A stretch of DNA of 64,000 nucleotides from Ensifer sp. IC3342 (lineage in GTDB: Bacteria > Pseudomonadota > Alphaproteobacteria > Rhizobiales > Rhizobiaceae): the NCBI RefSeq assembly GCF_020193655.1, contig NZ_JADYVE010000001.1:372001-436000 (forward strand), in the 5' to 3' direction. The notes beneath the pieces are model-generated. The model worked only from the letters and a program-made list of their open reading frames with translations, ran no database searches and was not told the DNA's origin. Position 1 is the stretch's first letter. Each line of letters opens with the position of its first letter. A program made the position numbers and the translations under genes. Positions 8,357-18,499 of this stretch are shown one piece after another.

Positions 8357-8823
8357 AGCCTGTCCTTTGCGACTCAAAGCGCGGCGGCGTTGCCGCCGCA
8401 CGGATTAAACGACACGAGACCGGAACAGCCGTCGCTTGACGGCCTCATCAGCTCCGATTTCTGGAATTAGCCGCTCGGATACAATCAAAACAGCATAAGT
8501 TCAAGTTTTTCCTGCATTCGGTGCTCACATCAACCAATGACACATGGTAGAATACGCCGTCTACGCGCCGCAAGGATGGGCCACACATGCTGATTGCATT
8601 GCACGATGCAATGGTCGAATGTGCAGCAGCAATCGGAAATTGAAGTGTGGACGAACTGCAGCAACTGCTAAAACTAGCTATATGCGCCGTGCGCTGCTTG
8701 GATTAATGCGTGGTATACCTACATTATTTGCAATATCAGCAATTATTAATGTAATCCACCTATTTTCTGCGCACCCTTCCGTCGAGAAGGTGAAAATGCG
8801 CCGGGCATGAAAAGGAAATAAAG
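8357..8823. other. Divergent promoter region, partly AT-rich
   Basis: 467 bp between rpoZ (minus) and the NYN-domain gene (plus). It must hold promoters for both. About 8665-8765 is clearly AT-richer than the surroundings, and ATTGCAT...ATGCAAT forms a small hairpin near 8596-8615. An 88-codon open frame at 8544-8810 has no family features and no convincing ribosome-binding site, so it is not called. Confidence 0.5.
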
Positions 8824-9402
8824 ATGTTCGATCCCCGCGAGAAAATCGCACTTTTCATAGACGGCGCCAATCTCTACGCCGCATCGAAAAGTCTCGGTTT
8901 CGACATCGACTATCGCAAGCTGTTGAAAGCGTTCCAGAAACGCGGATACCTGCTCAGGGCCTACTATTACACCGCGCTTATCGAAGACCAGGAATATTCG
9001 TCGATCCGTCCCTTGATCGACTGGCTGGACTACAATGGCTACAAGGTCATCACCAAGCCTGCCAAGGAATTCACCGACTCGCTCGGACGACGCAAGATCA
9101 AGGGCAACATGGATATCGAACTTGCGATCGATGCCATGGAGCAGTCCGAGACAGTCGACCATCTCGTCATCTTCTCGGGCGACGGCGACTTCACCACGCT
9201 CGTCGAAGCGCTGCAGCGCAAGGGACGCAAGGTCTCGGTGGTCTCGACCATGTCGACCCAACCGCCGATGATCGCCGACGATCTGCGACGCCAGGCGGAT
9301 CACTTCATCGACCTCGTTACGCTTAGAAGCGAGATCGGCCGCGAACCCTCCGAACGCACGCCGCGTGCAGTCGAGCCGGTCGCCGACGACGTCGAGCTTT
9401 AG
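8824..9402 (+). CDS. NYN domain (LabA/DUF88-like) protein
   Basis: A 192-residue cytoplasmic protein of the NYN branch of PIN-like ribonucleases, the group that includes LabA and DUF88. Acidic metal-binding positions are visible in ALFIDGANLY (about 9-18), NMDIELAIDAM and the hallmark IFSGDGDFTTLVEAL; the following GRKVSVVSTM and DFIDL-type tail also fit. These proteins are thought to cut or bind RNA, but the substrate is unknown. The ATG has AAGGA about 8 bp upstream. It is a single gene, separated from rpoZ by a shared promoter region and convergent with smpB. No truncation is apparent. Confidence 0.88.
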   Translation: MFDPREKIALFIDGANLYAASKSLGFDIDYRKLLKAFQKRGYLLRAYYYTALIEDQEYSSIRPLIDWLDYNGYKVITKPAKEFTDSLGRRKIKGNMDIELAIDAMEQSETVDHLVIFSGDGDFTTLVEALQRKGRKVSVVSTMSTQPPMIADDLRRQADHFIDLVTLRSEIGREPSERTPRAVEPVADDVEL

Positions 9403-9556
9403 AATCGGCTCCAGTTAATCCGGGAATAATGTGACGATAGCCCCGCGCGGTCCCGCGCAAGCGGCGTGAAGGTTGGTCGCGCTCACCGGCATCCCTCACC
9501 CCGCTTACAGGGAAAACTGGCCGGCAGGGACGGCCCCCAGCCACAATGAGGGTGAG

Positions 9557-10036
9557 TCAGCCGCGCTCCTTGAGCAGGCGGTTCTTCTGCCGATTCCAAT
9601 CGCGTTCCTTGGAGGTCTCACGCTTGTCGTGCAGCTTCTTGCCCTTGCCCAGAGCAAGCTCCAGCTTCGCCCGACCGCGGTCATTGAAATAGATCCTGAG
9701 CGGGATCAGCGACATGCCTTCGCGGTTGACGGCACCCTGAAGCCGGTTCACCTCCCGCTTCGACAACAGCAATTTGCGACGCCGGCGTGTTTCGTGGTTG
9801 AAGCGGTTGGCCTGCAAATATTCCGGCAGATAGGAGTTGATCAGCCAGATCTCACCGCCTTCGTCGGTGGCGTAGGACTCCGAGATGTTGGCCTTTCCTT
9901 CGCGCAGCGACTTGACCTCCGTGCCGGTCAGCACAAGACCGGCTTCGTAAGTATCGACGATCTCGTAGTTGAAGCGGGCCTTGCGGTTCTCCGCCACGAC
10001 TTTCTTGACCGTGCGCTGGCTGCCTTTGGGGGCCAT
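9557..10036 (-). CDS. smpB: SsrA (tmRNA)-binding protein
   Basis: SmpB binds tmRNA and brings it to stalled ribosomes for trans-translation. The 159-residue product has the family hallmarks [40 protein letters not shown], and the basic tail [20 protein letters not shown]. The start codon overlaps the dapA stop by 1 base (TGATG), so the two are translationally coupled. The tmRNA gene itself was not seen in this window. Confidence 0.97.
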   Translation of the reverse strand: MAPKGSQRTVKKVVAENRKARFNYEIVDTYEAGLVLTGTEVKSLREGKANISESYATDEGGEIWLINSYLPEYLQANRFNHETRRRRKLLLSKREVNRLQGAVNREGMSLIPLRIYFNDRGRAKLELALGKGKKLHDKRETSKERDWNRQKNRLLKERG

Positions 10037-10920
10037 CAGTTCATCAATCCCGCATGCCGGAGCGCAGCATCGATTGCCGCTTCCGTGCCCGGCTCAAGCG
10101 TCGCCAAGAGCGGCGAACGAACCGCACGGCTCATCCGCCCCAGGCGATGCAGCGCATATTTTGCGCCGCATAGGCCAGGCTCCATGAAAATAGCTTTGTG
10201 GAGCGGCATCAATTTGTCCTGATACTCGAGCGCCTTTGCGAATTCACCGGCAAGTGTCGCTTCCTGAAACTCCGCACAAAGACGCGGCGCAACATTGGCA
10301 GTCACGGAAATGCAGCCAACGCCGCCGTGCGCGTTGAAACCAAGGGCCGTCGCGTCCTCCCCGGAGAGCTGCACGAACTCCTTGCCGCAGGCCATGCGCT
10401 GCTCGGAGACACGCTCGATCTTGCCGGTCGCATCCTTGACGCCGATGATCGTCGGATAGGCCTGTGCCAGCGCGGCCATGGTCTCGACACTCATGTCGAC
10501 GACCGAACGACCGGGAATATTATAGATTACGATCGGCAGCTTCACGCTTTCGGCGATTGCTCCATAGTGGGCAAACAGACCCTTCTGCGTCGGCTTGTTG
10601 TAATAGGGCGTCACGACCAGAAGAGCGTCAGCGCCCGCCTTCTCGGCATGCTGTGCAAGCTCGATCGCTTCGGTCGTATTGTTGGAGCCGGCACCCGCAA
10701 TGACGGGCACGCGCCCGGCCGCCGCCTCGACACAGAGTTCGACGACCTTCTTGTGCTCATCGTGGGACAAGGTCGGCGACTCCCCGGTGGTGCCCACCGG
10801 CACCAGCCCATGGCTGCCCTCTTTTATCTGCCATTCCACATGCGCGACGAAACTATCCGCATCCACCGAGCCAGTGGCGGTGAACGGTGTTACGAGTGCG
10901 GGAATGGAACCCTTGAACAT
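10036..10920 (-). CDS. dapA: 4-hydroxy-tetrahydrodipicolinate synthase
   Basis: DapA condenses aspartate semialdehyde with pyruvate, the first committed step towards lysine and diaminopimelate for peptidoglycan. The 294-residue TIM-barrel protein shows [12 protein letters not shown], the tyrosine of VIYNIPGRS, and the Schiff-base lysine in [12 protein letters not shown]. The start [13 protein letters not shown] at 10920 matches the conserved N-terminus, two codons inside the longest frame. It is followed without a gap by smpB. The next gene upstream is divergent (lytic transglycosylase). Confidence 0.96.
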   Translation of the reverse strand: MFKGSIPALVTPFTATGSVDADSFVAHVEWQIKEGSHGLVPVGTTGESPTLSHDEHKKVVELCVEAAAGRVPVIAGAGSNNTTEAIELAQHAEKAGADALLVVTPYYNKPTQKGLFAHYGAIAESVKLPIVIYNIPGRSVVDMSVETMAALAQAYPTIIGVKDATGKIERVSEQRMACGKEFVQLSGEDATALGFNAHGGVGCISVTANVAPRLCAEFQEATLAGEFAKALEYQDKLMPLHKAIFMEPGLCGAKYALHRLGRMSRAVRSPLLATLEPGTEAAIDAALRHAGLMN

Positions 10921-11218
10921 GCACAACTCCTGACGGCCGCAAGGAGCACGAAACTCCCACGCTTTGGCCGCAATCGACGGTTAAAAAACTGCCGCACCAT
11001 AATCATGTGAGGTGGTTGCGGCAAGCGTCGTGAAGACGCATTTCATGACGGTTTTTCACCCAAGCGATAGCGCGAGAGGCGGTTGGGCCAGCTCGAAGCA
11101 ATGCTGGAGCGGTCCCCTTGAGAATACCGCACCCATGATTTGCGGCCATCGATAAATGCCGCTAACTTTTCGGCAGGCGGTCCGACGGAGAACGAATGGG
11201 GATACACGGGGGCTCTTG

Positions 11219-13285
11219 ATGCGCGGACCACTCCTTCTGCCTGCGGCCGCCATGGTCGGAGCCGTGATGCTGGCTTCCTCGGTTGCGGCGAGCGAGGCGC
11301 GGACACCGGTACCGACGAACAAGCCTAGCTCGGCCGGCAAAGCGGGACGGGTCGCGACCAGGGACCTCACCAGCGCAATACCCGCGGCCGTCACGCCGAT
11401 CGACGCAGACTTGAAAACGGGCCTCGACGCGCTTTCCAATCGCCAGCCCGCCAAAGCAATTGCCGCTCGTGACGACATGCCCTCCGGAACACTGGAGCGC
11501 CATATCCTCACCTGGGCCATCGCCGTTTCTGGGCAGCAGGGCATTCCATCCTACAAAATCGCCGAGGCACAGCGGGAGCTTCAAGGCTGGCCCGGCCTGA
11601 AATCGCTGCGTGCGCATTCGGAACAGGCGCTGTATCGGGAAAATCCGCCTGCAGCAGACGCGATCGCCGCCTTCGGAGCTACCCGGCCCGAAACCGCGGA
11701 GGGAGCGATCATCCTGGCGCGGGCGCTCGCGGCACAAGGACAAAAGGCTGCCGCGGCAGGACATCTACGCGCCGTCTGGCGGAAAGAGGCGCTCGACCAG
11801 GACATCGAAGCAAAGATCCTTTCGGAATTCTCCAGCCTGCTGACGACGGCCGACCACAAGCGCCGTATGGAGATGCTTCTCCATCGCGGCCGCATCGAGC
11901 AGGCAGGACGCTTCGGCGACCTTGGCAAAGCGCAATCGCTGTACCGCGCCTGGACCGCGGTTATCCGAGGCACCGGCAATGCGGCATCGCTGATAGAGGC
12001 CGTCGACCCGTCGTGGCGGGACGACCCCGCCTTTCTGTTTGTCCGAATCGAGCATCTGCGCAAGCGGGAGAAATACCAGGAGGCAGCCAAGCTTCTCGCC
12101 CAAATGCCGAGAGATAGCGATGCCCTCGTCAATCCGGGCGAATGGTGGATCGAGCAGCGTATCGTCAGCCGCGGCCTGCTCGACGCGGGCGATTTCCGCG
12201 GCGCTTACCGCATCGCCGCCAACCACGCGGCAACCGAAGCGACCGACATTGTCGATGCGGAGTTTCACGCCGGCTGGTACGCGCTTCGGGGCTTGGAAGA
12301 TCCGGCAACTGCGGCGGGCCATTTCCAGAAGATCCTGGAGGCGTCGAGCCGGCCGATCTCGGCCTCGCGCGCCTGGTACTGGCTCGGACGCGCCGCCGAA
12401 GCAGGCGGACCCGGCAATTCAAGCGAATATTTTGGCAACGCGGCGCGCTACCCGGGCACATTTTACGGGCAACTTGCCGCAGCCAAGCTCGGCCGCCCGA
12501 TGCTCGACGTAAGCTACCCCTCCCCGACGCCGGAGGACCGAACACGATTCGAAGATCGCGAGGCCGTTCGGGCTATCGCCCGGCTCGACGCCGCAGGCCA
12601 CGGCTGGCGCGCGGACAGCCTTTACCGGTCGCTGGCCGATGAACTGACCAGTCCCGGCGAACTCGCGATGCTTGCGGCACGAGCGGAAAAGACGGGCAAT
12701 CACCAGCTTTCGCTGCAAATTGGCAAAATCGCTTTTGCCCGCGGCATCGATGTCGCCGCGCTCGCCTTTCCAATCGGCGTCATCCCATCCAGCGCCGATA
12801 TCACCGGCGCCGGCAAGGCGCTTGCCTATGCGATTGCCCGGCAGGAAAGCGCCTTCAACCCTGCCGCCGTCTCCGCCGCCAATGCCCGCGGACTGCTGCA
12901 ACTTCTGCCGGGCACCGCCAAGGGCGTCGCGAGCCGCTTTGGCCTTGCCTATTCCAAGGACCGACTGACGACCGACGCAGGCTATAATGCGACGCTCGGG
13001 GCGCACTATCTCGGCGAGCAGATCAACAGTTTCGGCGGCTCCTACATACTGACATTCATCGCTTACAATGCCGGCCCGGGCCGCGTGCCGGAATGGCTCG
13101 AGCGCTATGGCGACCCGCGCGGCAAGCCGATCGACGACGTGGTGGACTGGATCGAGCGCATCCCCTTTCAGGAGACGCGCAACTATGTCCAGCGGGTGAT
13201 GGAGAACTATCAGGTCTACAAGGCTCGATTGGGAGAGCCCGCGGACATCGTCTCCGATTTACGAACGGGCCGACAATTGCCTTAA
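11219..13285 (+). CDS. Soluble lytic murein transglycosylase
   Basis: This exported enzyme cleaves peptidoglycan to 1,6-anhydromuropeptides during wall turnover. The 688-residue protein starts with a signal peptide ([20 protein letters not shown], cleavage probably after AAS-A). A long helical superhelical region with TPR-like repeats spans most of the middle. The C-terminal SLT domain has the catalytic glutamate in [13 protein letters not shown], then [18 protein letters not shown] and [11 protein letters not shown]. It resembles E. coli Slt70 in order. The start at 11219 is chosen so that the signal peptide is N-terminal; the frame is open 63 bp further upstream. It is divergent from dapA. 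Confidence 0.92.
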   Translation: MRGPLLLPAAAMVGAVMLASSVAASEARTPVPTNKPSSAGKAGRVATRDLTSAIPAAVTPIDADLKTGLDALSNRQPAKAIAARDDMPSGTLERHILTWAIAVSGQQGIPSYKIAEAQRELQGWPGLKSLRAHSEQALYRENPPAADAIAAFGATRPETAEGAIILARALAAQGQKAAAAGHLRAVWRKEALDQDIEAKILSEFSSLLTTADHKRRMEMLLHRGRIEQAGRFGDLGKAQSLYRAWTAVIRGTGNAASLIEAVDPSWRDDPAFLFVRIEHLRKREKYQEAAKLLAQMPRDSDALVNPGEWWIEQRIVSRGLLDAGDFRGAYRIAANHAATEATDIVDAEFHAGWYALRGLEDPATAAGHFQKILEASSRPISASRAWYWLGRAAEAGGPGNSSEYFGNAARYPGTFYGQLAAAKLGRPMLDVSYPSPTPEDRTRFEDREAVRAIARLDAAGHGWRADSLYRSLADELTSPGELAMLAARAEKTGNHQLSLQIGKIAFARGIDVAALAFPIGVIPSSADITGAGKALAYAIARQESAFNPAAVSAANARGLLQLLPGTAKGVASRFGLAYSKDRLTTDAGYNATLGAHYLGEQINSFGGSYILTFIAYNAGPGRVPEWLERYGDPRGKPIDDVVDWIERIPFQETRNYVQRVMENYQVYKARLGEPADIVSDLRTGRQLP

Positions 13286-13430
13286 GCACAGATGGTATCG
13301 GGCTTATCGGTCCGAGCTTTTCGCGGCGAAAACGTGGCGATCAAATGATCGTGATCGGCACGCGGAACACGGCACAAAATGCCGTTTCAGCCATTTTCTT
13401 CCTAAAAGAATCCGTCTGTCTCGAAAGGAA

Positions 13431-13934
13431 ATGGTGAAGCCAATGAAGACGTTAGCAATTGTCGCCCTGTCGCTGGCAACGGCGATGAGCAGCGTTCCGC
13501 CCGCGGAAGCATTTCCGATCGCTCCGGCAGTAAAGCCGCAAGCTGCGGATGTGCAGCTCGCGCAGTTCCCCTATGAGCGCGGTGAAGAACGGAAGAGCAG
13601 GCCCCGCTGCTGGGGTGTCAGTTGTCCACGGCGCGGTTATTACCGGCAAGGCTATTATCGTGACCGCTACTATCGTGATCGCTACCATCGCCGTTACTAT
13701 CGCGACTATGACGATGATGACAATGATTTCGGCGCGTTCATCGGCGGCCTGGCGACCGGTGCGATTGTCGGAGGTCTGCTGAGCCAGCCGAGGTATGCCG
13801 GCCCGAGATATTACGGCGGCGGCAGTGCCCATACCCGCTGGTGCTATGCGCGCTATCGGTCATATCGCGCTTGGGACAACACCTATCAGCCGTATGGCGG
13901 CCCGCGTCGCCAGTGCTACTCGCCCTACAGCTAA
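13431..13934 (+). CDS. BA14K family protein
   Basis: A small exported protein of the BA14K family, named after a Brucella immunoreactive antigen and common in Rhizobiales; its function is not established. A signal peptide ([16 protein letters not shown]...AEA) is followed by an unusual Tyr/Arg-rich stretch of [14 protein letters not shown] type, a Gly-rich hydrophobic segment [17 protein letters not shown], and the C-terminal BA14K motif with [19 protein letters not shown] and RRQCYSPYS, including two cysteines. Start choice is open: ATG 13431 lies only 2 bp from AAAGG, GTG 13434 has ideal spacing, and ATG 13443 is further away. A strong hairpin follows the gene. Confidence 0.85.
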   Translation: MVKPMKTLAIVALSLATAMSSVPPAEAFPIAPAVKPQAADVQLAQFPYERGEERKSRPRCWGVSCPRRGYYRQGYYRDRYYRDRYHRRYYRDYDDDDNDFGAFIGGLATGAIVGGLLSQPRYAGPRYYGGGSAHTRWCYARYRSYRAWDNTYQPYGGPRRQCYSPYS

Positions 13935-13953
13935 GGGCAACCACGGTGGCAAT

Positions 13954-13995
13954 CCACGGCTCTTCGCACCGAAGCAAGAGTGCGAAGAGCCGTGG
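13954..13995 (+). terminator. Strong 15-bp hairpin after BA14K gene
   Basis: Arms CCACGGCTCTTCGCA and TGCGAAGAGCCGTGG form a perfect 15-bp stem with a 12-nt loop, 19 bp after the stop. No T-run follows, so it is either a weak terminator or a 3'-end stabilising hairpin. Confidence 0.55.
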
Positions 13996-14132
13996 CTCGT
14001 AGAAAGACTTCAATCTTCGCATGACAACCCGCTGCGCCGGGTACAAACCGCCGTCGGATAAAACACTCACCCACTTGCCGTTGCGCATCCAGAAGCTACG
14101 ATTTCACCTCCTCTTGCCCGAACGGAGCAGTC

Positions 14133-15005
14133 ATGGATCGGAGCGAATTTCGCGAGCATCGCTTTCGGGTAAGGGACGGCCTGCAGCTTTATGCCAGATC
14201 CTACGGCGACGTACGGCTTGGACGGATCCCAGTCGTCTGCCTCCCCGGCCTTACACGCAACAGCCGCGACTTCCACGAACTCGCGGCCTATCTCGCCTCC
14301 CCTTCAGGAGGTGGACACTTTATCCTCTCTCTTGATTCCCGTGGGCGCGGCGGTTCGCAGCGCGATGACGACACGACTCGCTACACGATCGCGGCGGAAA
14401 CCTCGGACCTTATCGCCGCCTGCGCCTATCTTGGTATCGAGAAGGCAATCTTCATCGGCACGTCGCGCGGCGGCCTGATCCTGCATCACCTCATCGGCCT
14501 TGCCCCCGCCTTGATCGCACGCGTCATTCTCAACGACATCGGCCCCGTCATCGAAATCGAGGGCCTGCTGCGAATCAGGGACTATCTCAACGCAGCGACA
14601 GGACCGGCAAGCTGGACCGCGGCACCTCGATACCTGCAATCCGTCCATGGGGATGATTTTCCGGTCCTTCGCGAGGCCGATTGGCGGGAGATGGCAAAGG
14701 CGATCTATCGCGACGAAGGCGGCATTCCGGTCGGCGACTTCGATCCGGCGATCGCGGCACAACTGCAAGCGCTTACGGCCGATACATCACTGCCGGATCT
14801 TTGGCCGCAATTCAGCGCCTTCGCCGGCTTGCCGATGATGGTCGTTCGTGGGGAGCATTCCAGGCTGCTGTCGCAAGCCACGGTCGAGGAGATGAAGCGT
14901 CGGCATCCGAACCTGATAACCGTGACAGCGGTCGGACAGGGTCACGCACCGCTTCTGCACCTCGATGACCCGAGACAGGCTATAGCGGCCTTTCTACAGC
15001 GGTAG
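14133..15005 (+). CDS. Alpha/beta hydrolase
   Basis: A 290-residue alpha/beta-hydrolase fold enzyme, probably cytoplasmic as no signal peptide is seen. The oxyanion segment VVCLPGLTRNSRDF, LDSRGRGGS, the nucleophile elbow IGTSRGG (Ser near residue 111) and the C-terminal catalytic histidine in VGQGHAPLLHLD are all present. The substrate cannot be predicted; related proteins include esterases and haloalkane-dehalogenase-like enzymes. GGAG lies 6 bp before the ATG. It is followed by a terminator shared with the convergent porin gene. Confidence 0.88.
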   Translation: MDRSEFREHRFRVRDGLQLYARSYGDVRLGRIPVVCLPGLTRNSRDFHELAAYLASPSGGGHFILSLDSRGRGGSQRDDDTTRYTIAAETSDLIAACAYLGIEKAIFIGTSRGGLILHHLIGLAPALIARVILNDIGPVIEIEGLLRIRDYLNAATGPASWTAAPRYLQSVHGDDFPVLREADWREMAKAIYRDEGGIPVGDFDPAIAAQLQALTADTSLPDLWPQFSAFAGLPMMVVRGEHSRLLSQATVEEMKRRHPNLITVTAVGQGHAPLLHLDDPRQAIAAFLQR

Positions 15006-15060
15006 ACGTGGCTGACCGCCGCGCAGAAGCATCTCTCCTTGAGAACCCCCCGAAACAAGA

Positions 15061-15085
15061 AAGCCCGGCTCTTGAGCCGGGCTTT
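15061..15085 (-). terminator. Terminator of porin gene, possibly bidirectional
   Basis: Perfect stem AAGCCCGGCTC / GAGCCGGGCTT around a 2-nt centre, followed on the minus strand by TTTCTTGTTTC. It lies between the convergent hydrolase and porin genes; the plus-strand tail is less T-rich. Confidence 0.8.
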
Positions 15086-15111
15086 CCCTAACTGACCGAG
15101 GTCAGGTCAGA

Positions 15112-16164
15112 TTAGAAGTCACGCTGCAGACGGAGGAAGCCGAAGACTTCGTCGTCGCCGTTGTCCGGATCCTGGTACTGAACCGACAGACGGGTGGCGA
15201 GACCTTCGGTGATCTTGTAGTCAACCGTACCACCAACGCGCCACATATCGTCGTTGCCGAAGCTGGTGATCGATTCCTGCAGGCTACCGAAGTACTGAAC
15301 GCCGGGGGTGATTGCGAGCCTGTCGTTGACGTTCCAACGGTACGAAGCAGCAACCGTCCACTCGGACTGAGCCCAGTATGCGTTCGGATCGGAAGCCCAG
15401 ATACCGGCGATCTGGAAGACGCCCGGACCGAGGTCAGCCGAGAGCAAGCCGCGGATCGCGCCTTCTTCCAGTTCGGTGTCGAAGCCGCCGAGCAGGTCGA
15501 AGCTTACGCCGCCGAGCGTGGCAGAAACGATACCGGCAACGCCGATGCCGTTGTCCCTGGTGGTGACCGTACCTTCGAGTTCGTCGACCGAGATACCGGC
15601 CTGGAAGGTGCCACCATCATAGAGGTAAGCGAGCGAGTTGAATTCGGTGAAGTTGCCGAGCGTATCGGTTTCACCGTTCAGACCCTTATCCCACCAGCTG
15701 TAGAAGAAGCCGGCCTTGAAGCCGCCGAGCTGGATGTAGGCTTCATCAACGTCGATGAAGTCGCTGTCGCCGATGTCGCTGTCGTTGTCGGCGTTGAACT
15801 CAGCGGCGAAGAAGCCGGTGAGCGTGCCGTACTCAGTGTCGCTCTTGGCATCAAACGAGATGTAAGCGCGGGAGAACATGTCCCAGTCCGACGTGGCAAC
15901 CGTGCCGGCAGGGCCGTCGACGTTACCATCGTAACGGCTGGTTACTTCATCACGGCCGAACGAGCCCTGAACGCGGATGTAGCCGCCGATCTTGAGGCAG
16001 GTTTCGGTGCCCGGGATGTAGAAGTAGCCCGTGCCGAAAGCGTCGCAGACGCGAACGTATTCCATGGGCTCCGGCTCGGCGGCGACGATGGCGTCGGCTG
16101 CCTGAGCGCCGGATACTGCTGCGAGAGCAGCAGCGGAGCCGAGAAGAAGGCTCTTGATGTTCAT
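15112..16164 (-). CDS. Outer-membrane porin (RopA type)
   Basis: A 350-residue trimeric-type porin of the rhizobial Porin_2 family forming diffusion channels in the outer membrane. A signal peptide MNIKSLLLGSAAALAAVSGA is followed by AADAIVAAEPEPMEYVRVC, the GTGYFYIPGTETCLKIGGY motif with the conserved cysteine pair, alternating beta-strand sequence, and a C-terminal strand ending in aromatic Phe (FLRLQRDF). It is rich in Asp/Glu. The start at 16164 has GGAGG 7 bp upstream and places the signal peptide at the N-terminus. In S. meliloti two ropA paralogues are known in this chromosomal neighbourhood (from memory); only one is in this window. Confidence 0.93.
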   Translation of the reverse strand: MNIKSLLLGSAAALAAVSGAQAADAIVAAEPEPMEYVRVCDAFGTGYFYIPGTETCLKIGGYIRVQGSFGRDEVTSRYDGNVDGPAGTVATSDWDMFSRAYISFDAKSDTEYGTLTGFFAAEFNADNDSDIGDSDFIDVDEAYIQLGGFKAGFFYSWWDKGLNGETDTLGNFTEFNSLAYLYDGGTFQAGISVDELEGTVTTRDNGIGVAGIVSATLGGVSFDLLGGFDTELEEGAIRGLLSADLGPGVFQIAGIWASDPNAYWAQSEWTVAASYRWNVNDRLAITPGVQYFGSLQESITSFGNDDMWRVGGTVDYKITEGLATRLSVQYQDPDNGDDEVFGFLRLQRDF

Positions 16165-16914
16165 TTCTGACCTCCAGTCAAAAGTTTCAAACGGGTCTGG
16201 GTTTCTTTGCTGAAGGACAGCGTTCCCTGCCCCATCCCCAACGTTCAAGAAGTCGGACGATCAACCGCCCTTGCTTCCGGAGTTGAAAATACAAAACCGG
16301 GTGGGGCACGCAACGTCCAACTTGCCAGATCACCTGCTTTGCGTTGCCCTTCCCTGATCCCTGTTGCTGAAACGACACAAAATCGCCTCAGACCACCCAG
16401 GGAAATTAACAAAGGGTTAAGAAAATCCTTTAGCGACGAGGGGTTAGCATAAAGGAGCAGCGAGCTTCTTGTTTCAGAAAGGGGCAGAAAATGGCCAAAA
16501 ACTGGGGGAAAACCGGGCATCGACGGCCCAGCCTTGCTGTCTTCCGACAAACAAGACGCCACCCAAACGGCGCCTGACGGAATGGCAACGGGGTATCTTT
16601 TGCCGATTCATAAGAGAATCAACGAACTGGATTCGCGAATCCTTCAAAGCCCGCGGACTGTCCCGGGAATCGGACTACTGCGTGATTCCTCCAATCGGAA
16701 TCGATTTGAGGAATCACGCAGCGATTCAAAGTTGCCACAGCGACCTTAGCGTTTCAGAAGGCGCGCGGCGCTGTAGTCGTCACCAGCGGCGAACGATGAG
16801 AGGGAAAGGATGTGGACAGGCGGGTATGATTTACATGTGCGCAGAAGCGCACTCGCATAAGTCGCTATCAAAGAATGGAAGAACCGCGGGCCGCTACAAC
16901 GGAGCAATCAAAAA
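16165..16914. other. 750-bp intergenic region upstream of porin
   Basis: Holds the porin promoter and leader, an AT-richer stretch at about 16395-16460, and one copy of the dispersed repeat (16676-16776). Open frames here overlap the repeat or the tRNA gene and have no coding character. No gene is supported. Confidence 0.6.
16676..16776. repeat. Dispersed mosaic repeat, copy A
   Basis: Two palindromic blocks: TGCGTGATTCCTC / GAGGAATCACGCA at 16679-16720, then GATTCAAAGTTGCCACAGCG, GACCTTAGCG and the GCGCGCGGCGCTGTAG end. It matches copies B-F in this window and is a Rhizobium-specific intergenic (RIME-like) type element. Confidence 0.8.
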
Positions 16915-17004
16915 TGGCGGAGAAGAAGGGATTCGAACCCTCGATACCGTTTCCGGTATACTCCCTTAGCAGGGGAGCGCCTTCGACCACTCGGCCACCT
17001 CTCC
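16915..17004 (-). tRNA. tRNA-Ser(GCU)
   Basis: A 90-nt class II tRNA with the acceptor stem GGAGAGG pairing to CTTCTCC, a D-loop GCCGAGTGGTCGAAGGC, anticodon loop CTGCTAA (anticodon GCT), a long variable arm, T-loop GGTTCGAATCC, discriminator G and an encoded CCA at 16915-16917. The long variable arm and D-loop sequence are serine-type. Confidence 0.96.
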
Positions 17005-17405
17005 GTTACGGCCTGACTAGTGTCACCGCGCCATCAATGCAAGATTTTTTTGTCAGATTTCGGGAAATCACACGATTTTCATCCCCTGGCGATGCGTCGG
17101 GCGGTGCCACGGCCGGCGATGTGCCTTACGGGTGGAGGGTGCACACGCAGGCCGTGATGCGAAGATTCAAAGTTCTACAGCGACCTATGCGTGTCTGACC
17201 AGACGCGCGCTGTAGGAAGCAGATGATTTGACAACGAGACGACGTCGGGCTTCGCGATGCTCCGGACATCCGTGACAGCCGCCTTCGCAAGGCCGAAGCA
17301 AGTCCACTTGCGGAAGATAGGCACCACACTTTCGAGCACGGTGATTCCCGCCGAAGTAGCCGCATCCGTATGGTGAATAGAGGAAGGGCATTTTCGGAGG
17401 CTGCA
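17005..17405. other. Intergenic region upstream of first PilZ gene
   Basis: 401 bp that contain the tRNA-Ser promoter, repeat copy B (17161-17216) and the promoter region of the PilZ gene. No gene can be supported. Confidence 0.5.
17161..17216. repeat. Dispersed mosaic repeat, copy B (partial)
   Basis: Contains GATTCAAAGTTCTACAGCG, ACCTATGCGTGTCTGACC and AGACGCGCGCTGTAGG, i.e. the second block only of the family seen at 16676-16776. Confidence 0.75.
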
Positions 17406-17762
17406 ATGTCGATGATCATGCATGTCGCGCAAGCAAGGCCCGGCCAGACCTCGGCCGTTTACCAACATTATTTCATCGAGCGCCCGTGCCGCATCCTTGT
17501 CATCGGCAAGCAACTGAAAGCGAAGACCAAGTATCAATGCCTGCTTCGGCATATCTCGATTGGCGGCGCAATGCTCGACTTCAACGCCGCGATCATGCTG
17601 CCGAAGCACTTCTTTCTGGAGATCGACGGCTTCAAGGAGGAGATCGGCTGCGCCGAAGTCCATCGCAGCGGCACAGAGCTCGGCGTGCGCTTCAACATGC
17701 TGCTTGCCCAGGACTTCCTGCGCCGGCTGATCCGGTTGCAGTTTTCCAGCGGCGGACTTTAG
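17406..17762 (+). CDS. PilZ-like protein with degenerate motifs
   Basis: A 118-residue single-domain protein resembling PilZ, the c-di-GMP-binding fold. The expected Arg motif reads FIERPCRIL (R-x-x-R rather than R-x-x-x-R), and the D/N-x-S-x-x-G motif reads HISIGGAML with His in place of Asp. The remaining strand pattern (FFLEIDGFKEEIGCAEVHR, LGVRFNML) fits PilZ and matches the second gene 310 bp downstream. GGAGG lies 6 bp before the ATG. Ligand binding may be lost or altered, so a partner or regulatory role is possible but unproven. Confidence 0.75.
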   Translation: MSMIMHVAQARPGQTSAVYQHYFIERPCRILVIGKQLKAKTKYQCLLRHISIGGAMLDFNAAIMLPKHFFLEIDGFKEEIGCAEVHRSGTELGVRFNMLLAQDFLRRLIRLQFSSGGL

Positions 17763-18073
17763 ATCATGATGATTTCAGGTTGAATCGACCCAAATCATGA
17801 CGTGATGTTTTAATGAGTTGAGACGCGGGATGCGGACGGAAAACCGCACACACTTTTCCTCATCCCACTTTAGAGGCGGCTGCGTCAGCGCTCAAATAAG
17901 CAATCTCATTAAACTCTTATCGATTGCTTTCAAGGGATCGCAAGTTTCCCGCTGGAGACTGTCGAGAAGAGCCTTCCTGCCATGCAGGCTTTGGAACGGC
18001 ACCGGTAAATGACTTGTCCGGACTTCGTGGCATCACAATCGCTGCTTCATGCGGCGCTTCCGGAGTATGACGC
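17763..18073. other. Intergenic region between the PilZ genes
   Basis: 311 bp with an imperfect palindrome at 17769-17798 just after the first PilZ gene and promoter sequence for the second. Nothing else is recognisable. Confidence 0.5.
17769..17798. repeat. Palindrome after PilZ gene
   Basis: ATGATTTCAGGT and GACCCAAATCAT flank TGAATC as imperfect arms. It is closely related to the perfect 31-bp palindrome at 22118-22148; both sit just after a plus-strand stop codon, suggesting a small repeat family acting at transcript ends. Confidence 0.65.
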
Positions 18074-18499
18074 ATGCTGCAGTCGACCATGTACTCGCTT
18101 GTCCCCTCGCCGCTCTACGAGCGCAGGCACGAGCGCTTTTCGATTGGCCAGGCTGGCACACTGATGTCGGTGCGACCGGCTCTCGGCGGCGTCTCCATAC
18201 GCGCCTGCAAAATGATCGATATCTCCCGCGGCGGCGCGAGCTTCTCCGTGAGCACGACAATCGGGCTGTCGCAGCACTATTATCTCCATATCGTCGGAAC
18301 GAAGTTCAGAATCGGATGCGCCGAGGTCTACCGCAAGGGAGAGCGCATCGGCGTGCAATTCATCAAGACGATCGACGAGGCATTCCTGCACGAAATCGTG
18401 CGCCACGAATTTTTCACCGGACAGAGCAAGAAGGCTCCGTCCAACCTGCCAACGGCCTCGCGTCGTCCTGCAACAGTCAACTGGGGCTTCGTCGAGTGA
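18074..18499 (+). CDS. PilZ domain protein
   Basis: A 141-residue protein with an intact PilZ c-di-GMP-binding signature: RRHER (R-x-x-x-R) at about 17-21 and DISRGGASF at about 48-56. It then follows the PilZ strand pattern LSQHYYLHIVGTKFRIGCAEVYR, with a polar tail. It probably senses c-di-GMP in the cytoplasm and affects motility or surface polysaccharide, as known for the family, but no target is encoded nearby. GGAG lies 9 bp before the ATG. It is a paralogue of the gene upstream (shared -IGCAEVxR- core), suggesting tandem duplication. Confidence 0.85.
   Translation: MLQSTMYSLVPSPLYERRHERFSIGQAGTLMSVRPALGGVSIRACKMIDISRGGASFSVSTTIGLSQHYYLHIVGTKFRIGCAEVYRKGERIGVQFIKTIDEAFLHEIVRHEFFTGQSKKAPSNLPTASRRPATVNWGFVE

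Noticed and set aside
8544-8810. 88-codon open frame upstream of the NYN gene
   Set aside because: No family features, weak start, AT-rich promoter region more likely.
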